Below are positions 5,855 through 12,726 of a stretch of DNA of 12,940 bases, one piece after another. The notes under the pieces were generated by a model. It was not told the DNA's origin and searched no databases. It worked only from the letters and a program-made list of their open reading frames with translations. Position numbers and translations under genes: made by a program. Numbering within the stretch: position 1 is the stretch's first letter; every line of letters starts with the position of its first letter. Source of the DNA: Calditrichaceae bacterium. Its GTDB lineage: Bacteria; Calditrichota; Calditrichia; Calditrichales; Calditrichaceae. The stretch is from NCBI GenBank assembly GCA_024763405.1, contig JANTFQ010000033.1, positions 1-12,940 on the forward strand, written 5' to 3'.

Positions 5855-7666
5855 CTACCATGGTTTAAAAATAATACCACGCTCCTGCAGCAGAGATTTT
5901 ATGCGGTCAACGGCTTCATCCGGCTCCGTCTGAGTGGGAATCGTTAAGTCCGCTGCAATATCGGTAGTTTTATTATCCCCAACCCAAACCGTTTCAATTT
6001 TATCGGGATTGACTGCCGTTTTGATCTGCTCCAGATCATCCTGGGTTAGTTCCACCGCGGTTACCACTAAGATCATTCCGGCATCGAGCAGCAGGTGGGC
6101 AATTTCCGCCAGACGGCGCATATGTTCCTGGCGATTATTTCCATTCTTTGCTTCTTTAATATCCGCATCAACGCCATACAGCACATTACCAATTCCCATA
6201 AAATAGACCACCTTCCCATCGGCAAAGAGACGTTTCTCCAGACCTTTGGCAACGGTTTTTTTACCAATATCGCGCTCGCCGGTTACTAAAACCAGAGTTG
6301 ATTTCTGATTGTATTTTTCGGCGCGGGATTCCATACCAATCTGACTCGGTTCCCATTTAAAATTACGCACCAGAACCTTATCGCGCATCCAGGTCTGTTT
6401 ATCTTCCAGCGCTTCACGAATAATACCGCCACCGCGGATTTCATAATCATCCACAATTACAAAGCGGCTGGAATCGGCAAAATCTTCGGCCAAATCAAAG
6501 GCAATTGCTTTGTTAACCTTAAGAATACACTCGGCAACATCATGGCGTTTTACCTGTTCGCTCTTTTCATCATTATTCAGATTCGAGGCGTCGATTACCC
6601 GGATAATTTCTTCGAGACGGGCATCCACTTTTATAGTGCCAATTTTGATGGAATAGTCTTTTTTACGGATAAAAGGATTTTTACCCAGCCAAAACAAACT
6701 CACCTTAAAGCGGGTGGTTACCTGCGGTTTCTTCTGACCGGCAACGGTCGCTGTTTCTCCGCGGGCTACATAAATCTGCTCTTCCATGGTGAATCCGATG
6801 GCCTGTCCGGCTTCGGCACTGGTCTGCTCCGGAAGGTTAAAACCCTCAATCGTTTTCACCCGGCTGCGCTTTCCTGAAGGATAGAAAACAACTTCGTCCC
6901 CTACATGCAGCATACCGGAATCAACGGTACCGGCAATGATACGACGGTCATCTCCCTGCCCGGTAAATTTATAGACATCCTGTACCGGCATTCTAAAATC
7001 CTTTTCCACCGGCGCTTTTTCTTTTTTAAAAATATCCAGTGAATCGAGTACGGTGCTGCCGGTGTACCAAGGTGTTCTTTCGGAAAGCCCGGCCACATTA
7101 TCACCCTCGCGGCCGCTCACCGGAATGAACAAATCCGGCTCTACATTAATTTTGCGCAGGAAGTCACTATATTCGGTCACAATATCATCAAAAACCTGTT
7201 GCTTATAATCTACCAAATCCATCTTGTTCACTAAAACCGTTACCTGTTTGATACCCAGCATCGAAAGCATATAACCGTGGCGGCGGGAATTCTCTCGTAC
7301 ACCCTCTGCAGCGTCGATGACCAATAAAGCTGCTTCGGCACGAGAGGCGCCTGTAATCATATTCTTTAAAAATTCAATATGTCCCGGCGCATCAATAATA
7401 ATATAGTGCCGCTTTTTTGTCTGAAAAAAGACCCGGGCCGCATCGATGGTGATGCCCTGCGACTGTTCATCTTTCAGCGCATCCAACAGAAAGGCATATT
7501 CAAAAGGCTTGGAATTTAAACGGCAGTTCTCTTTAACCTGGGCCAGCTTTCCTTCGGGCAGGGATTTGGTATCGGCCAGCATACGACCAATAATCGTGCT
7601 TTTACCATGGTCCACATGTCCGGCTATGACAATATTCATTTGTTCGCGATTATCTTTGTTTTCCAT
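5855..7666 (-). CDS. cysN: Sulfate adenylyltransferase GTPase subunit CysN with degenerate CysC-like domain
   Basis: GTPase that drives APS formation by CysD. The 603 residues comprise an EF-Tu/CysN-like GTPase (about 10-220), beta-barrel domains (about 225-420), and a C-terminal APS-kinase-like domain (about 455-600). GTPase motifs are GHVDHGKST (16-24), DAPGH (93-97) and NKMD (147-150); GHVDHGKST differs from the GSVDDGKST of E. coli CysN. EQSQGITIDAARVFF and IDASNLNNDE also fit CysN. The C-terminal domain has GERDIGKKT (463-471) in place of GLSGSGKST, and FMGIGNVLYGV (489-499) in place of LDGDNVRHGL, losing the Walker A Ser/Thr position and the acidic pair. It is therefore probably inactive as a kinase, though it may be structural or regulatory. 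It follows cysD after 71 nt containing a strong hairpin. GTPase assignment is firm; pseudokinase status is inference. Confidence 0.93.
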   Translation of the reverse strand: MENKDNREQMNIVIAGHVDHGKSTIIGRMLADTKSLPEGKLAQVKENCRLNSKPFEYAFLLDALKDEQSQGITIDAARVFFQTKKRHYIIIDAPGHIEFLKNMITGASRAEAALLVIDAAEGVRENSRRHGYMLSMLGIKQVTVLVNKMDLVDYKQQVFDDIVTEYSDFLRKINVEPDLFIPVSGREGDNVAGLSERTPWYTGSTVLDSLDIFKKEKAPVEKDFRMPVQDVYKFTGQGDDRRIIAGTVDSGMLHVGDEVVFYPSGKRSRVKTIEGFNLPEQTSAEAGQAIGFTMEEQIYVARGETATVAGQKKPQVTTRFKVSLFWLGKNPFIRKKDYSIKIGTIKVDARLEEIIRVIDASNLNNDEKSEQVKRHDVAECILKVNKAIAFDLAEDFADSSRFVIVDDYEIRGGGIIREALEDKQTWMRDKVLVRNFKWEPSQIGMESRAEKYNQKSTLVLVTGERDIGKKTVAKGLEKRLFADGKVVYFMGIGNVLYGVDADIKEAKNGNNRQEHMRRLAEIAHLLLDAGMILVVTAVELTQDDLEQIKTAVNPDKIETVWVGDNKTTDIAADLTIPTQTEPDEAVDRIKSLLQERGIIFKPW

Positions 7667-7711
7667 ATTTTACCACTTTTTATTTAACAACATTTTCTAT
7701 TTTGGGTGGTA

Positions 7712-7734
7712 CGGGTCGGTCTAAGACCGGCCCG
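7712..7734. other. GC-rich intercistronic hairpin between cysD and cysN
   Basis: Arms CGGGTCGGTCT and AGACCGGCCCG are separated by one base (A) on the plus strand, complementary at all but one position. The flanks GTA and CTAC extend the symmetry. It lies three bases beyond the cysD stop. No T-run follows on either strand, which argues against an intrinsic terminator. An mRNA-stabilising hairpin or a REP-like palindrome is more likely. Confidence 0.7.
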
Positions 7735-7737
7735 CTA

Positions 7738-8619
7738 CTACATATATCCGTCTTTACGAAGGGTCTCCAAACCGCCGCCGTCATCTTTATCCTGAGCCCT
7801 TCCGGAACGTTCGGCAATATTGGCAAACTTACCGGTACGCAATTCCTCAATAATTTCATCCACATTCTTAGCGTTGGAATCCACCGGCGTCGTACAGGGA
7901 TAGCATCCTAACGAACGATACCGTTTACCTTCACCTTGATCATAATAAAGAGAAACAGTAGGAATATTTTCCCGTTTGATATATTCCCAGATGTTTAATT
8001 CCGTCCAGTCCAGCAACGGGTGAATACGCAGATGGGTGCCCGGCGCAAAATCGGTTTTATACTGATTCCAGAATTCCGGCGGCTGATCGCCCACATCCCA
8101 TAAATTTTCCCGATCCCGCGGTGAAAAATAGCGTTCTTTGGAACGGCTGCCCTCTTCATCGGAGCGCACCCCTACAATGATGCCCGTAAAGGCTTCCGTA
8201 TTGCTATCCACTTCGTATTGTTCTGTATTATGATTCATACGGTAGCGTTTCCACTGACCGGAGAGCGTGTGTTTTAGGGCCTCTGTTTTCAGAAGCCGGC
8301 AGCAGGTAATACGATCCACATTCCCATCCGGAAAAGTTCTCTTTTCCCTTAACGCTTCTTCATTCTGTCCGTAAATCATATTTAAATTCCATTCCAGGGC
8401 CAGACGGTCGCGGTATTCAATCATTTCGGGAATTTTATAATTCGTGTCGATGTGCACCAGCGGAAACGGTACATGTCCAAAAAATGCCTTGCGCGCCAGC
8501 CACAGCAAAACCGTACTATCTTTTCCAATTGACCAGAGCATGCCCAGATTTTTAAAGTTTGCATAAGCCTCTCTAAAAATATGTATGCTACGGCTTTCTA
8601 ATTGATCCAAATGATCCAT
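7738..8619 (-). CDS. cysD: Sulfate adenylyltransferase subunit 2 (ATP sulfurylase CysD)
   Basis: PP-loop ATP pyrophosphatase that adenylylates sulfate to APS in complex with CysN. The 293 residues compare with about 302 in E. coli. Features are WSIGKDSTVLLWLARKAF (29-46, the CysD version of the PP-loop), PFPLVHIDTNYKIPEMIEYRDR (51-72), TEAFTGIIVGVRSDEEGSR, YFSPRDRENLWDVGDQPPE, HPLLDWTELNIWEYI, SLGCYPCTTPV, and the C-terminal ERSGRAQDKDDGGGLETLRKDGYM. Everything needed for activity appears intact. The Shine-Dalgarno is strong (AGGAG, coding strand, about 5-6 bases before the ATG). It starts 27 nt after the DUF2061-kinase gene and precedes cysN, so the four sulfate-activation genes form a unit. 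The absence of reductase genes suggests PAPS is made for sulfation. Confidence 0.96.
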   Translation of the reverse strand: MDHLDQLESRSIHIFREAYANFKNLGMLWSIGKDSTVLLWLARKAFFGHVPFPLVHIDTNYKIPEMIEYRDRLALEWNLNMIYGQNEEALREKRTFPDGNVDRITCCRLLKTEALKHTLSGQWKRYRMNHNTEQYEVDSNTEAFTGIIVGVRSDEEGSRSKERYFSPRDRENLWDVGDQPPEFWNQYKTDFAPGTHLRIHPLLDWTELNIWEYIKRENIPTVSLYYDQGEGKRYRSLGCYPCTTPVDSNAKNVDEIIEELRTGKFANIAERSGRAQDKDDGGGLETLRKDGYM

Positions 8620-8646
8620 TTTTTCTCCTGAAACCTTTTATCTTTT

Positions 8647-9369
8647 TTATAGATTATTCTTCTTTAAATAACTCACAATATTTTTTGCCGCCGCCTCCAG
8701 CGACAGATCCCCCATTTCTATAACCAGTTCGGTTTTGGAAGATGTTTCGTATTCAATATCGATTCCGGCGACGTTCTGAACAAGGCCTTTTTTTGCTTTA
8801 TCATATAATTCACAGCCGTATTTTTCACTTATTTCATCGGCGGTGGTTTTTAAATATACCTCAATATAATTGCTGCATATTCCCCGAACAAAATCACGAC
8901 TTTCATTAAATGGTGAAACAAAAGAAGCGATGGTCGAAATGCCGTTATTTTCCATCATCGAAGTCAGATGGCCCACCCTTTTAATATGGCTGTTTACTTC
9001 TTTTTGCGTAAATCCCGTTTCCGGGAAAAGTGGCCGGACGTCGTGGCTGTCCAAGCGCTGAATTTTTATCCCTTCTTTTTTCAGCTTTTTGTAAACCATA
9101 TCGCCCAGGGTTGTCTTTCCCGAATGTGGAATCCCGGTAATCCACAAAACAAACGGCGGTATTTCCACACGGCCGAACATCAGTTTATCCCATAAACGTT
9201 CGTGGCCGTAATAAAAAAGAAGCTTGGCTGTCATTTCCAGTACACCCACTTCAACAGCCGTTTGAATCTGGCCGGTAAATAAATAGACCAGCATAATCGT
9301 TGTTAAAGTTGCGGTAATGCGCCAGGTAATGGCCTTAACGACGGTTCTTGTTTTACTGTCCCTATACAT
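8647..9369 (-). CDS. DUF2061 membrane domain fused to divergent APS-kinase-like domain
   Basis: A 240-residue fusion. Residues 6-65 match DUF2061: RTVVKAITWRITATLTTIMLVYLFTG, a hydrophobic segment near 18-32, and AKLLFYYGHERLWDKL. Residues 70-238 resemble APS kinase, with P-loop WITGIPHSGKTT (76-87), RLDSHDVRPLFPETGF (105-120), ASFVSPFNESRDFVR (148-162) and YIEVYLKT. ATP binding seems intact. The acceptor side differs from CysC: LDGDNVR becomes LDSHDVR, the DRxxNIRR motif becomes EVNSHIKR (124-131), and RDPKGLY becomes KYGCELY (183-189). The domain may therefore be membrane-tethered and act on something other than APS, as the CysC-like Cj1415 of Campylobacter acts on cytidine diphosphoramidate; this is inference. 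A Shine-Dalgarno AAAGGAA precedes the ATG. It lies 28 nt after the SxtJ-like gene and 27 nt before cysD. Confidence 0.88.
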   Translation of the reverse strand: MYRDSKTRTVVKAITWRITATLTTIMLVYLFTGQIQTAVEVGVLEMTAKLLFYYGHERLWDKLMFGRVEIPPFVLWITGIPHSGKTTLGDMVYKKLKKEGIKIQRLDSHDVRPLFPETGFTQKEVNSHIKRVGHLTSMMENNGISTIASFVSPFNESRDFVRGICSNYIEVYLKTTADEISEKYGCELYDKAKKGLVQNVAGIDIEYETSSKTELVIEMGDLSLEAAAKNIVSYLKKNNL

Positions 9370-9397
9370 AAATTCCTTTTAGTAGCAATACCCTGGA

Positions 9398-9703
9398 TTA
9401 TCGGTTGGTTTTTGCAGATTCATGAGCATTATTTTTATTCGGTTTGGGCGATTCCTGTACAGCCGGAACCAGAAAATGACCAAACCAGTTGTAGAATGGT
9501 TTTATTAAGGCGGGCACCCATAAACTACCGCCGATAAAATACATAGCGGCAATAAAAAGAAAAGGCAGCAATATGGATTTAATTAACATTGCAATCGCTG
9601 TCAAAATCAGAAAGAAAACGGAAAAAAGATACCCAAATCGTTTGATAGGTACATTTTCTTCGGTCGATTTTCCCTGAATAATTTTATTCATTTTTTTGCT
9701 CAA
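9398..9703 (-). CDS. Small two-helix membrane protein, SxtJ-like
   Basis: A 101-residue protein with a charged N-terminus, two closely spaced hydrophobic segments (about 22-41 and 43-62), then WVPALIKPFYNWFGHFLVP (62-80) and a polar, Asn/Lys-rich tail. The pattern of an RFG entry, a helical hairpin and a P-x-x-x-x-x-F/W-x-x-G ending resembles SxtJ-family membrane proteins, which occur in surface-polysaccharide and carbamoyl-transfer loci; their biochemical role is unknown. The match is from memory and moderate. The start at 9703 overlaps the UpxY-like gene by 20 bases; Met5 is a possible alternative start, also within the overlap. Position between the antiterminator and the sulfate-activation genes suggests it belongs to the polysaccharide operon. 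Confidence 0.7.
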   Translation of the reverse strand: MSKKMNKIIQGKSTEENVPIKRFGYLFSVFFLILTAIAMLIKSILLPFLFIAAMYFIGGSLWVPALIKPFYNWFGHFLVPAVQESPKPNKNNAHESAKTNR

Positions 9704-10187
9704 TTTTCTTCACAAAGCTGCTGTCTAATTCCACCGATACCGTCTGTTGAATCCCTTCGATAGTAACCAGCAGACGAGTCGTTCCTTTTACAACTTTTAC
9801 GGCGCCGCGCATTCCTTTAAAAACACCATCTATCACTTCAACCTGCTCGCCGCTGCGCATATAGTTTTCGAGTTGCATTTTTTCGGGATTGGCAATCATT
9901 TTTTTCAGAGCGTCAATCTGCCACTCCGGGACAACGGCCGGCACACCTTTGAAGTTAACAACTTTTACTACCCCGGAAATGTGAAGCAGATCAAAACGAT
10001 TCTTATAATCGAAGCGTGCAAACAGGTAACTACTGAACAGGGGCATCTCTACTTTTTTCTTGCGATCTTTCCATAAACGAACACGGGTCACCATAGGCAA
10101 AAAGGATTCCCAACCCATTTCCTGCAGGGCTTCAAATACTTTTTTCTCATGTCTCGGCCTTGTATAAATCGCGTACCAGTATTCCAT
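9684..10187 (-). CDS. UpxY-like/NusG-paralogue transcription antiterminator
   Basis: A 167-residue specialised NusG paralogue expected to bind RNA polymerase and prevent premature termination in the long operon that follows. An NGN domain occupies about 3-105, starting WYAIYTRPRHEKKVFEAL (4-21) and including FLPMVTRVRLW, FSSYLFARFDYKNRFDLLHI (51-70) and GVVKVVNFKGVPAVVP. A KOW domain follows at 112-155 with GEQVEVIDGVFKGMRGAV (113-130). The N-terminus is the hallmark of RfaH/UpxY-type loci regulators heading polysaccharide clusters. It is the first gene after a 150-nt leader carrying a hairpin and a promoter candidate. GGA lies 6-8 bases before the ATG. Housekeeping NusG is less likely: there is no secE or ribosomal-protein context. 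The recruiting sequence in the leader is not identified. Confidence 0.92.
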   Translation of the reverse strand: MEYWYAIYTRPRHEKKVFEALQEMGWESFLPMVTRVRLWKDRKKKVEMPLFSSYLFARFDYKNRFDLLHISGVVKVVNFKGVPAVVPEWQIDALKKMIANPEKMQLENYMRSGEQVEVIDGVFKGMRGAVKVVKGTTRLLVTIEGIQQTVSVELDSSFVKKIEQKNE

Positions 10188-10225
10188 AAGATTCCGAATA
10201 TATGCTTGTTAATAAGTAGCTGTGG

Positions 10226-10253
10226 AATTTAAACTATTTTGGGAAATAAACAA
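10226..10253 (-). promoter_or_regulatory. Promoter candidate upstream of UpxY-like gene, shared-motif copy 2
   Basis: On the minus strand TTGTTT (10253-10248), 16 nt, then TAAATT (10231-10226), about 39 nt before the ATG. The 13-mer TTGTTTATTTCCC (10253-10241) recurs upstream of wlbA with the same spacing. This is the expected site for the promoter of the cluster. Hexamers are imperfect and no experimental support exists. Confidence 0.4.
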
Positions 10254-10271
10254 AACGAAAGCGCCGGGTAA

Positions 10272-10298
10272 AATTCACTCTTTTTTTTGGAGTGAATT
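10272..10298 (-). terminator. Hairpin after phosphodiesterase gene, possible weak terminator
   Basis: Perfect 9-bp arms AATTCACTC and GAGTGAATT enclose a 9-nt loop (eight A plus C on the minus strand). On the minus strand the stem is followed by TTTTA, a short T-tract, so it could end the phosphodiesterase transcript before the UpxY promoter. The stem is AT-rich with the A-run in the loop, so termination strength is doubtful; it could instead act in the leader. Confidence 0.45.
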
Positions 10299-10337
10299 GA
10301 CTGTTCCAATCCGGAAACGCAGAAAGGCCATTCCCTT

Positions 10338-11627
10338 TTAATCAAAAAAGCCCTCCACCGCCTTAAATAGTGTATCGATTGAAAACCGTCCTTCAGGAAT
10401 CAAAATATCTTTCGCCAGGACAAAGGCGTCATCTTCCGTGTGCATCCCGTTAAAAACGGTTTTATCAATCAGCGAAGCATGCCACAGGTCGCCCTTCAAA
10501 TCATAGCCCTTGTGCGGTATGGCAATTAAATCGGGCAACATAGCCGCTTCTGCTGCGGAAGCTTCCGGGTAGACTTCTTCGCGGCGTAGTATCTGTTTCA
10601 CCACCGGCCGGCCGGCAGGATCCAAAAAGGTTTTCAGACGCTGCGCTAATTCAGTGCGCAATTGTTCATAAGGTAAGCCCTGTTCTACGGAGCCGTCTCT
10701 TTCCCGGCCTTTTAAATTCAGGTATATGCGTCCAGGATACAGACTGTAGGCCCTGCTGTGCGGTGCAATGTTGTGCAGATCGGACGGTGGATTTGATTTA
10801 AAAAAAAGATATCCGTTATCGGCAAGCCAGCGGTTCAGGTAAACCGCATAATGCAGGGTACAGAAACCGTGATCGGATAAAAGCAAAAAGGCGCTATCTT
10901 CGCCGGACTCCGCAAGAATGCGGCCGATTTCCCAGTCGATCCGCCGGTAAAGATCCAAAAAACGTGCTTTATATGCTGTGTGCCCCTGTTCAAAATACTC
11001 CCAGAAAAAATGGTGCAGGCGGTCGGTTTCCATGATATGGGTCATAAAAACATCCCAGTGTTCCTGTGCATAAAAAGAACGCATGGTTTCAAAACGTTTT
11101 TCCAGTACAGTAAACAGATGCTCCATAAAAGCCGACAGGTTGGTTTTAGCCAGTTCCGTGTCCGCGTCGATGCGGTACCCCCGGGCTTTGAGCAGCGTAC
11201 CGATTTCCGGCGGCCAGGTCCCCTTGCGAATATCGTTTCCTAAAAAACCACAGATGGAAATTCCGTTTATGGGTTTCGGCGGAAAAGTAACGGGAACATT
11301 CATCACAAAAACGCGCTTTCCCTGTTCCGAAAGAATTTCCCAGATGGTTTTAGCCCGCAGGTGATCGGCGTTTGGAACATACCAGTTCATATCCGCGGGA
11401 GTGCGATCCACGAAGCCGAGAATGCCGTGCTGTGCCGGCGTCTTGCCGGTCATAAATGAAGCCCAGGCTGAAGAAGAAACCGGTGGCTGCACCGAATCCA
11501 TTTGTTTAAAAACAGCTCCTTCCGCCAATTTTTTTAGATTGGGCATGACGCCTTCCCGGAAAAGCCGCTGCAAAAGTGTAAACGGTGTGCCGTCGAGGGC
11601 TAAAATAAACAAGCGGGATTTTTTCAT
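10338..11627 (-). CDS. Alkaline phosphatase superfamily phosphodiesterase/nucleotide pyrophosphatase-like
   Basis: Metal-dependent phosphohydrolase or phosphodiesterase of the nucleotide-pyrophosphatase branch. The 429 residues carry the expected two-metal site: LALDGTPF (Asp12), the nucleophile region QPPVSSSAWASFMTGKTPAQHGILGF (47-72; Ser51 probably replaces the usual Thr), MTHIMETDRLHHFFW (195-209; Asp202, His206), LLLSDHGFC (248-256; Asp252, His253) and GMHTEDDAF (395-403; His396). There is no signal peptide or membrane helix, so it is probably cytoplasmic. It is flanked by 230-nt and 150-nt spacers and is likely monocistronic or loosely linked to the PHP gene. The ATG lacks a clear Shine-Dalgarno, but an in-frame stop lies just upstream, fixing the region. 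The substrate is unknown; homologues act on nucleotides, lipids and glycan phosphates. Confidence 0.85.
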   Translation of the reverse strand: MKKSRLFILALDGTPFTLLQRLFREGVMPNLKKLAEGAVFKQMDSVQPPVSSSAWASFMTGKTPAQHGILGFVDRTPADMNWYVPNADHLRAKTIWEILSEQGKRVFVMNVPVTFPPKPINGISICGFLGNDIRKGTWPPEIGTLLKARGYRIDADTELAKTNLSAFMEHLFTVLEKRFETMRSFYAQEHWDVFMTHIMETDRLHHFFWEYFEQGHTAYKARFLDLYRRIDWEIGRILAESGEDSAFLLLSDHGFCTLHYAVYLNRWLADNGYLFFKSNPPSDLHNIAPHSRAYSLYPGRIYLNLKGRERDGSVEQGLPYEQLRTELAQRLKTFLDPAGRPVVKQILRREEVYPEASAAEAAMLPDLIAIPHKGYDLKGDLWHASLIDKTVFNGMHTEDDAFVLAKDILIPEGRFSIDTLFKAVEGFFD

Positions 11628-11660
11628 AGGGACTAATCACATCCGTTTCAAATCGTTTTA

Positions 11661-11678
11661 AAATGGTTGGAACCATTT
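11661..11678. promoter_or_regulatory. Perfect palindrome, candidate operator
   Basis: AAATGGTT and AACCATTT are perfect 8-nt inverted arms around GG, 34 bases upstream of the phosphodiesterase ATG. The size and symmetry suit a dimeric DNA-binding protein. A small RNA hairpin is the alternative. No promoter hexamers are convincing beside it. Confidence 0.35.
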
Positions 11679-11697
11679 ACTCCCGGACTAAACAATT

Positions 11698-11816
11698 CTT
11701 GTTTGTCATCGCAAGGAATCCGGCAGCTACCGGATGATGTGGCAGTCCTAAAGAAGATTGCTTTCCCGAACAGAACCATCTTTATAGCACACCCTCCGGC
11801 ATTGCAATGGCACAAG
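11698..11816. mobile_element. Degenerate MITE/REP-like element
   Basis: About 119 bp with imperfect terminal inverted repeats: CTTGTTTGTCATCGCAAGG at 11698-11716 and, read on the opposite strand, CTTGTGCCATTGCAATG from 11816 to 11800, agreeing at 14 of 17 aligned positions with one 2-nt gap. The interior (GTGGCAGTCC, AAGAAGATTGCTTTC) resembles the widespread GTCATTGCGAG...GAAGCAATCT repeat family seen in many bacterial genomes. It looks decayed and encodes no transposase. It fills most of the 230-nt spacer 11628-11857; the rest holds the palindrome listed separately and no gene. Confidence 0.5.
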
Positions 11817-11857
11817 CTACATTTAGCCCTAAATACTTACACAGACAAACCCTAAAT

Positions 11858-12724
11858 TTAGAAAGAAGTTATTTTAAGATGGAATTTTTCCAAATTTTCA
11901 AAAACCTGGTACGGAATTCGCAGGTTGCCCCGGCCGCGTCCCAGCACAATATCCGGTTTAATACTGCCGTGAAAATCGCTGCCGCCCGACATTTGCAGAT
12001 TATTCTTTAAACAGAAATCATACAACCATTTGGTAAAATAGTAATCATGCGAAGAATAATAGACTTCCACTCCGTCCAATCCCATTTCTTTGAATTTCAG
12101 AATTTCATCACCAAGACGGGGATAGTTGGCAAACATGAGACTAATGGGATGCGCCAAAACCGCAACGCCGCCAGCCTGGTGAATCAGGTTAATCGCGGGT
12201 TCCAGATCCAGTTTTTCTTTAGAGACATAGGCGGCGCCCCCTTTTCCGAGAATTTGCGTGTAGCCCTGAAAGGCAGAACGAATGTACCCCTTTTTTAAGA
12301 GCAGAGAAACGATATGCGGCCGTCCGGTGCTGCCCCCGTTTACCACGGCCTTTAATTCCTCAGGCTCAATGGGCATATTTATTTTAGCCAGTTTCCGGAG
12401 AATTTCTTCTCCGCGCTGCTCACGGGCCAGGCTAAGTTTTGTTAAAGCCTGGTTCAGCGCTGCATTCCGTGGATCGATAAAAAGACCAAGCAGATGCAGA
12501 TGACCCGTTTTGGGAAGCGAATAGGCAATGCTCAGTTCCACCCCGCCAATTACCTTAACTCCGATTTTTTCACCCTGTGCAATAGCAGGTACGCAACCGT
12601 TTACGGTGTCGTGATCGGTGACGGCAAGAACAGAAACATCGCTCTTCTTGGCAAGATCAACCAGGGCTTCCGGAGAAAGGGTTCCATCCGAACAATTTGT
12701 ATGTGTATGTAAATCTATTTTCAA
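11858..12724 (-). CDS. PHP-domain phosphoesterase (YciV/RNase AM-like)
   Basis: Metal-dependent hydrolase of the PHP superfamily, in the subgroup including E. coli YciV (RNase AM) and nucleoside 3',5'-bisphosphate phosphatases. The 288 residues include DLHTHTNCSDGTLSPEALVDL (4-24; His6, His8, Asp13), VLAVTDHDTVNG (32-43; Asp37, His38), GGVELS (60-65; Glu63), GRPHIVSLLLKKGY (134-147), VAVLAHPISL (187-196; His192) and GGSDFHGS (247-254; Asp250, His252). The full metal-ligand set is present, so activity is expected. Initiation is at TTG two bases after the upstream stop; the family N-terminus (KIDLHTHT) leaves little room for another start. There is no good Shine-Dalgarno, consistent with coupling to the upstream small gene. 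Which nucleotide or RNA substrate is used cannot be told. Confidence 0.9.
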   Translation of the reverse strand: MKIDLHTHTNCSDGTLSPEALVDLAKKSDVSVLAVTDHDTVNGCVPAIAQGEKIGVKVIGGVELSIAYSLPKTGHLHLLGLFIDPRNAALNQALTKLSLAREQRGEEILRKLAKINMPIEPEELKAVVNGGSTGRPHIVSLLLKKGYIRSAFQGYTQILGKGGAAYVSKEKLDLEPAINLIHQAGGVAVLAHPISLMFANYPRLGDEILKFKEMGLDGVEVYYSSHDYYFTKWLYDFCLKNNLQMSGGSDFHGSIKPDIVLGRGRGNLRIPYQVFENLEKFHLKITSF

Positions 12725-12726
12725 TT

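Noticed and set aside
7712..7734. Rho-independent terminator between cysD and cysN
   Set aside because: The hairpin is strong but neither strand has a T-tract after it, and termination would separate cysD from its obligate partner.
8633..8646. ACCTTTT-ATCTTTT pair before the cysD leader resembling the heptamer family
   Set aside because: Two units of T-rich sequence are too few to separate from chance.
9684..10187. Housekeeping NusG
   Set aside because: No secE, rplK or rplA neighbours, and the position at the head of a polysaccharide cluster fits an UpxY/RfaH-type paralogue.
11667..11855. 62-codon plus-strand open frame in the 230-nt spacer
   Set aside because: It is formed by the decayed repeat element and adjacent spacer; the translation has no recognisable pattern and no ribosome-binding site supports it.
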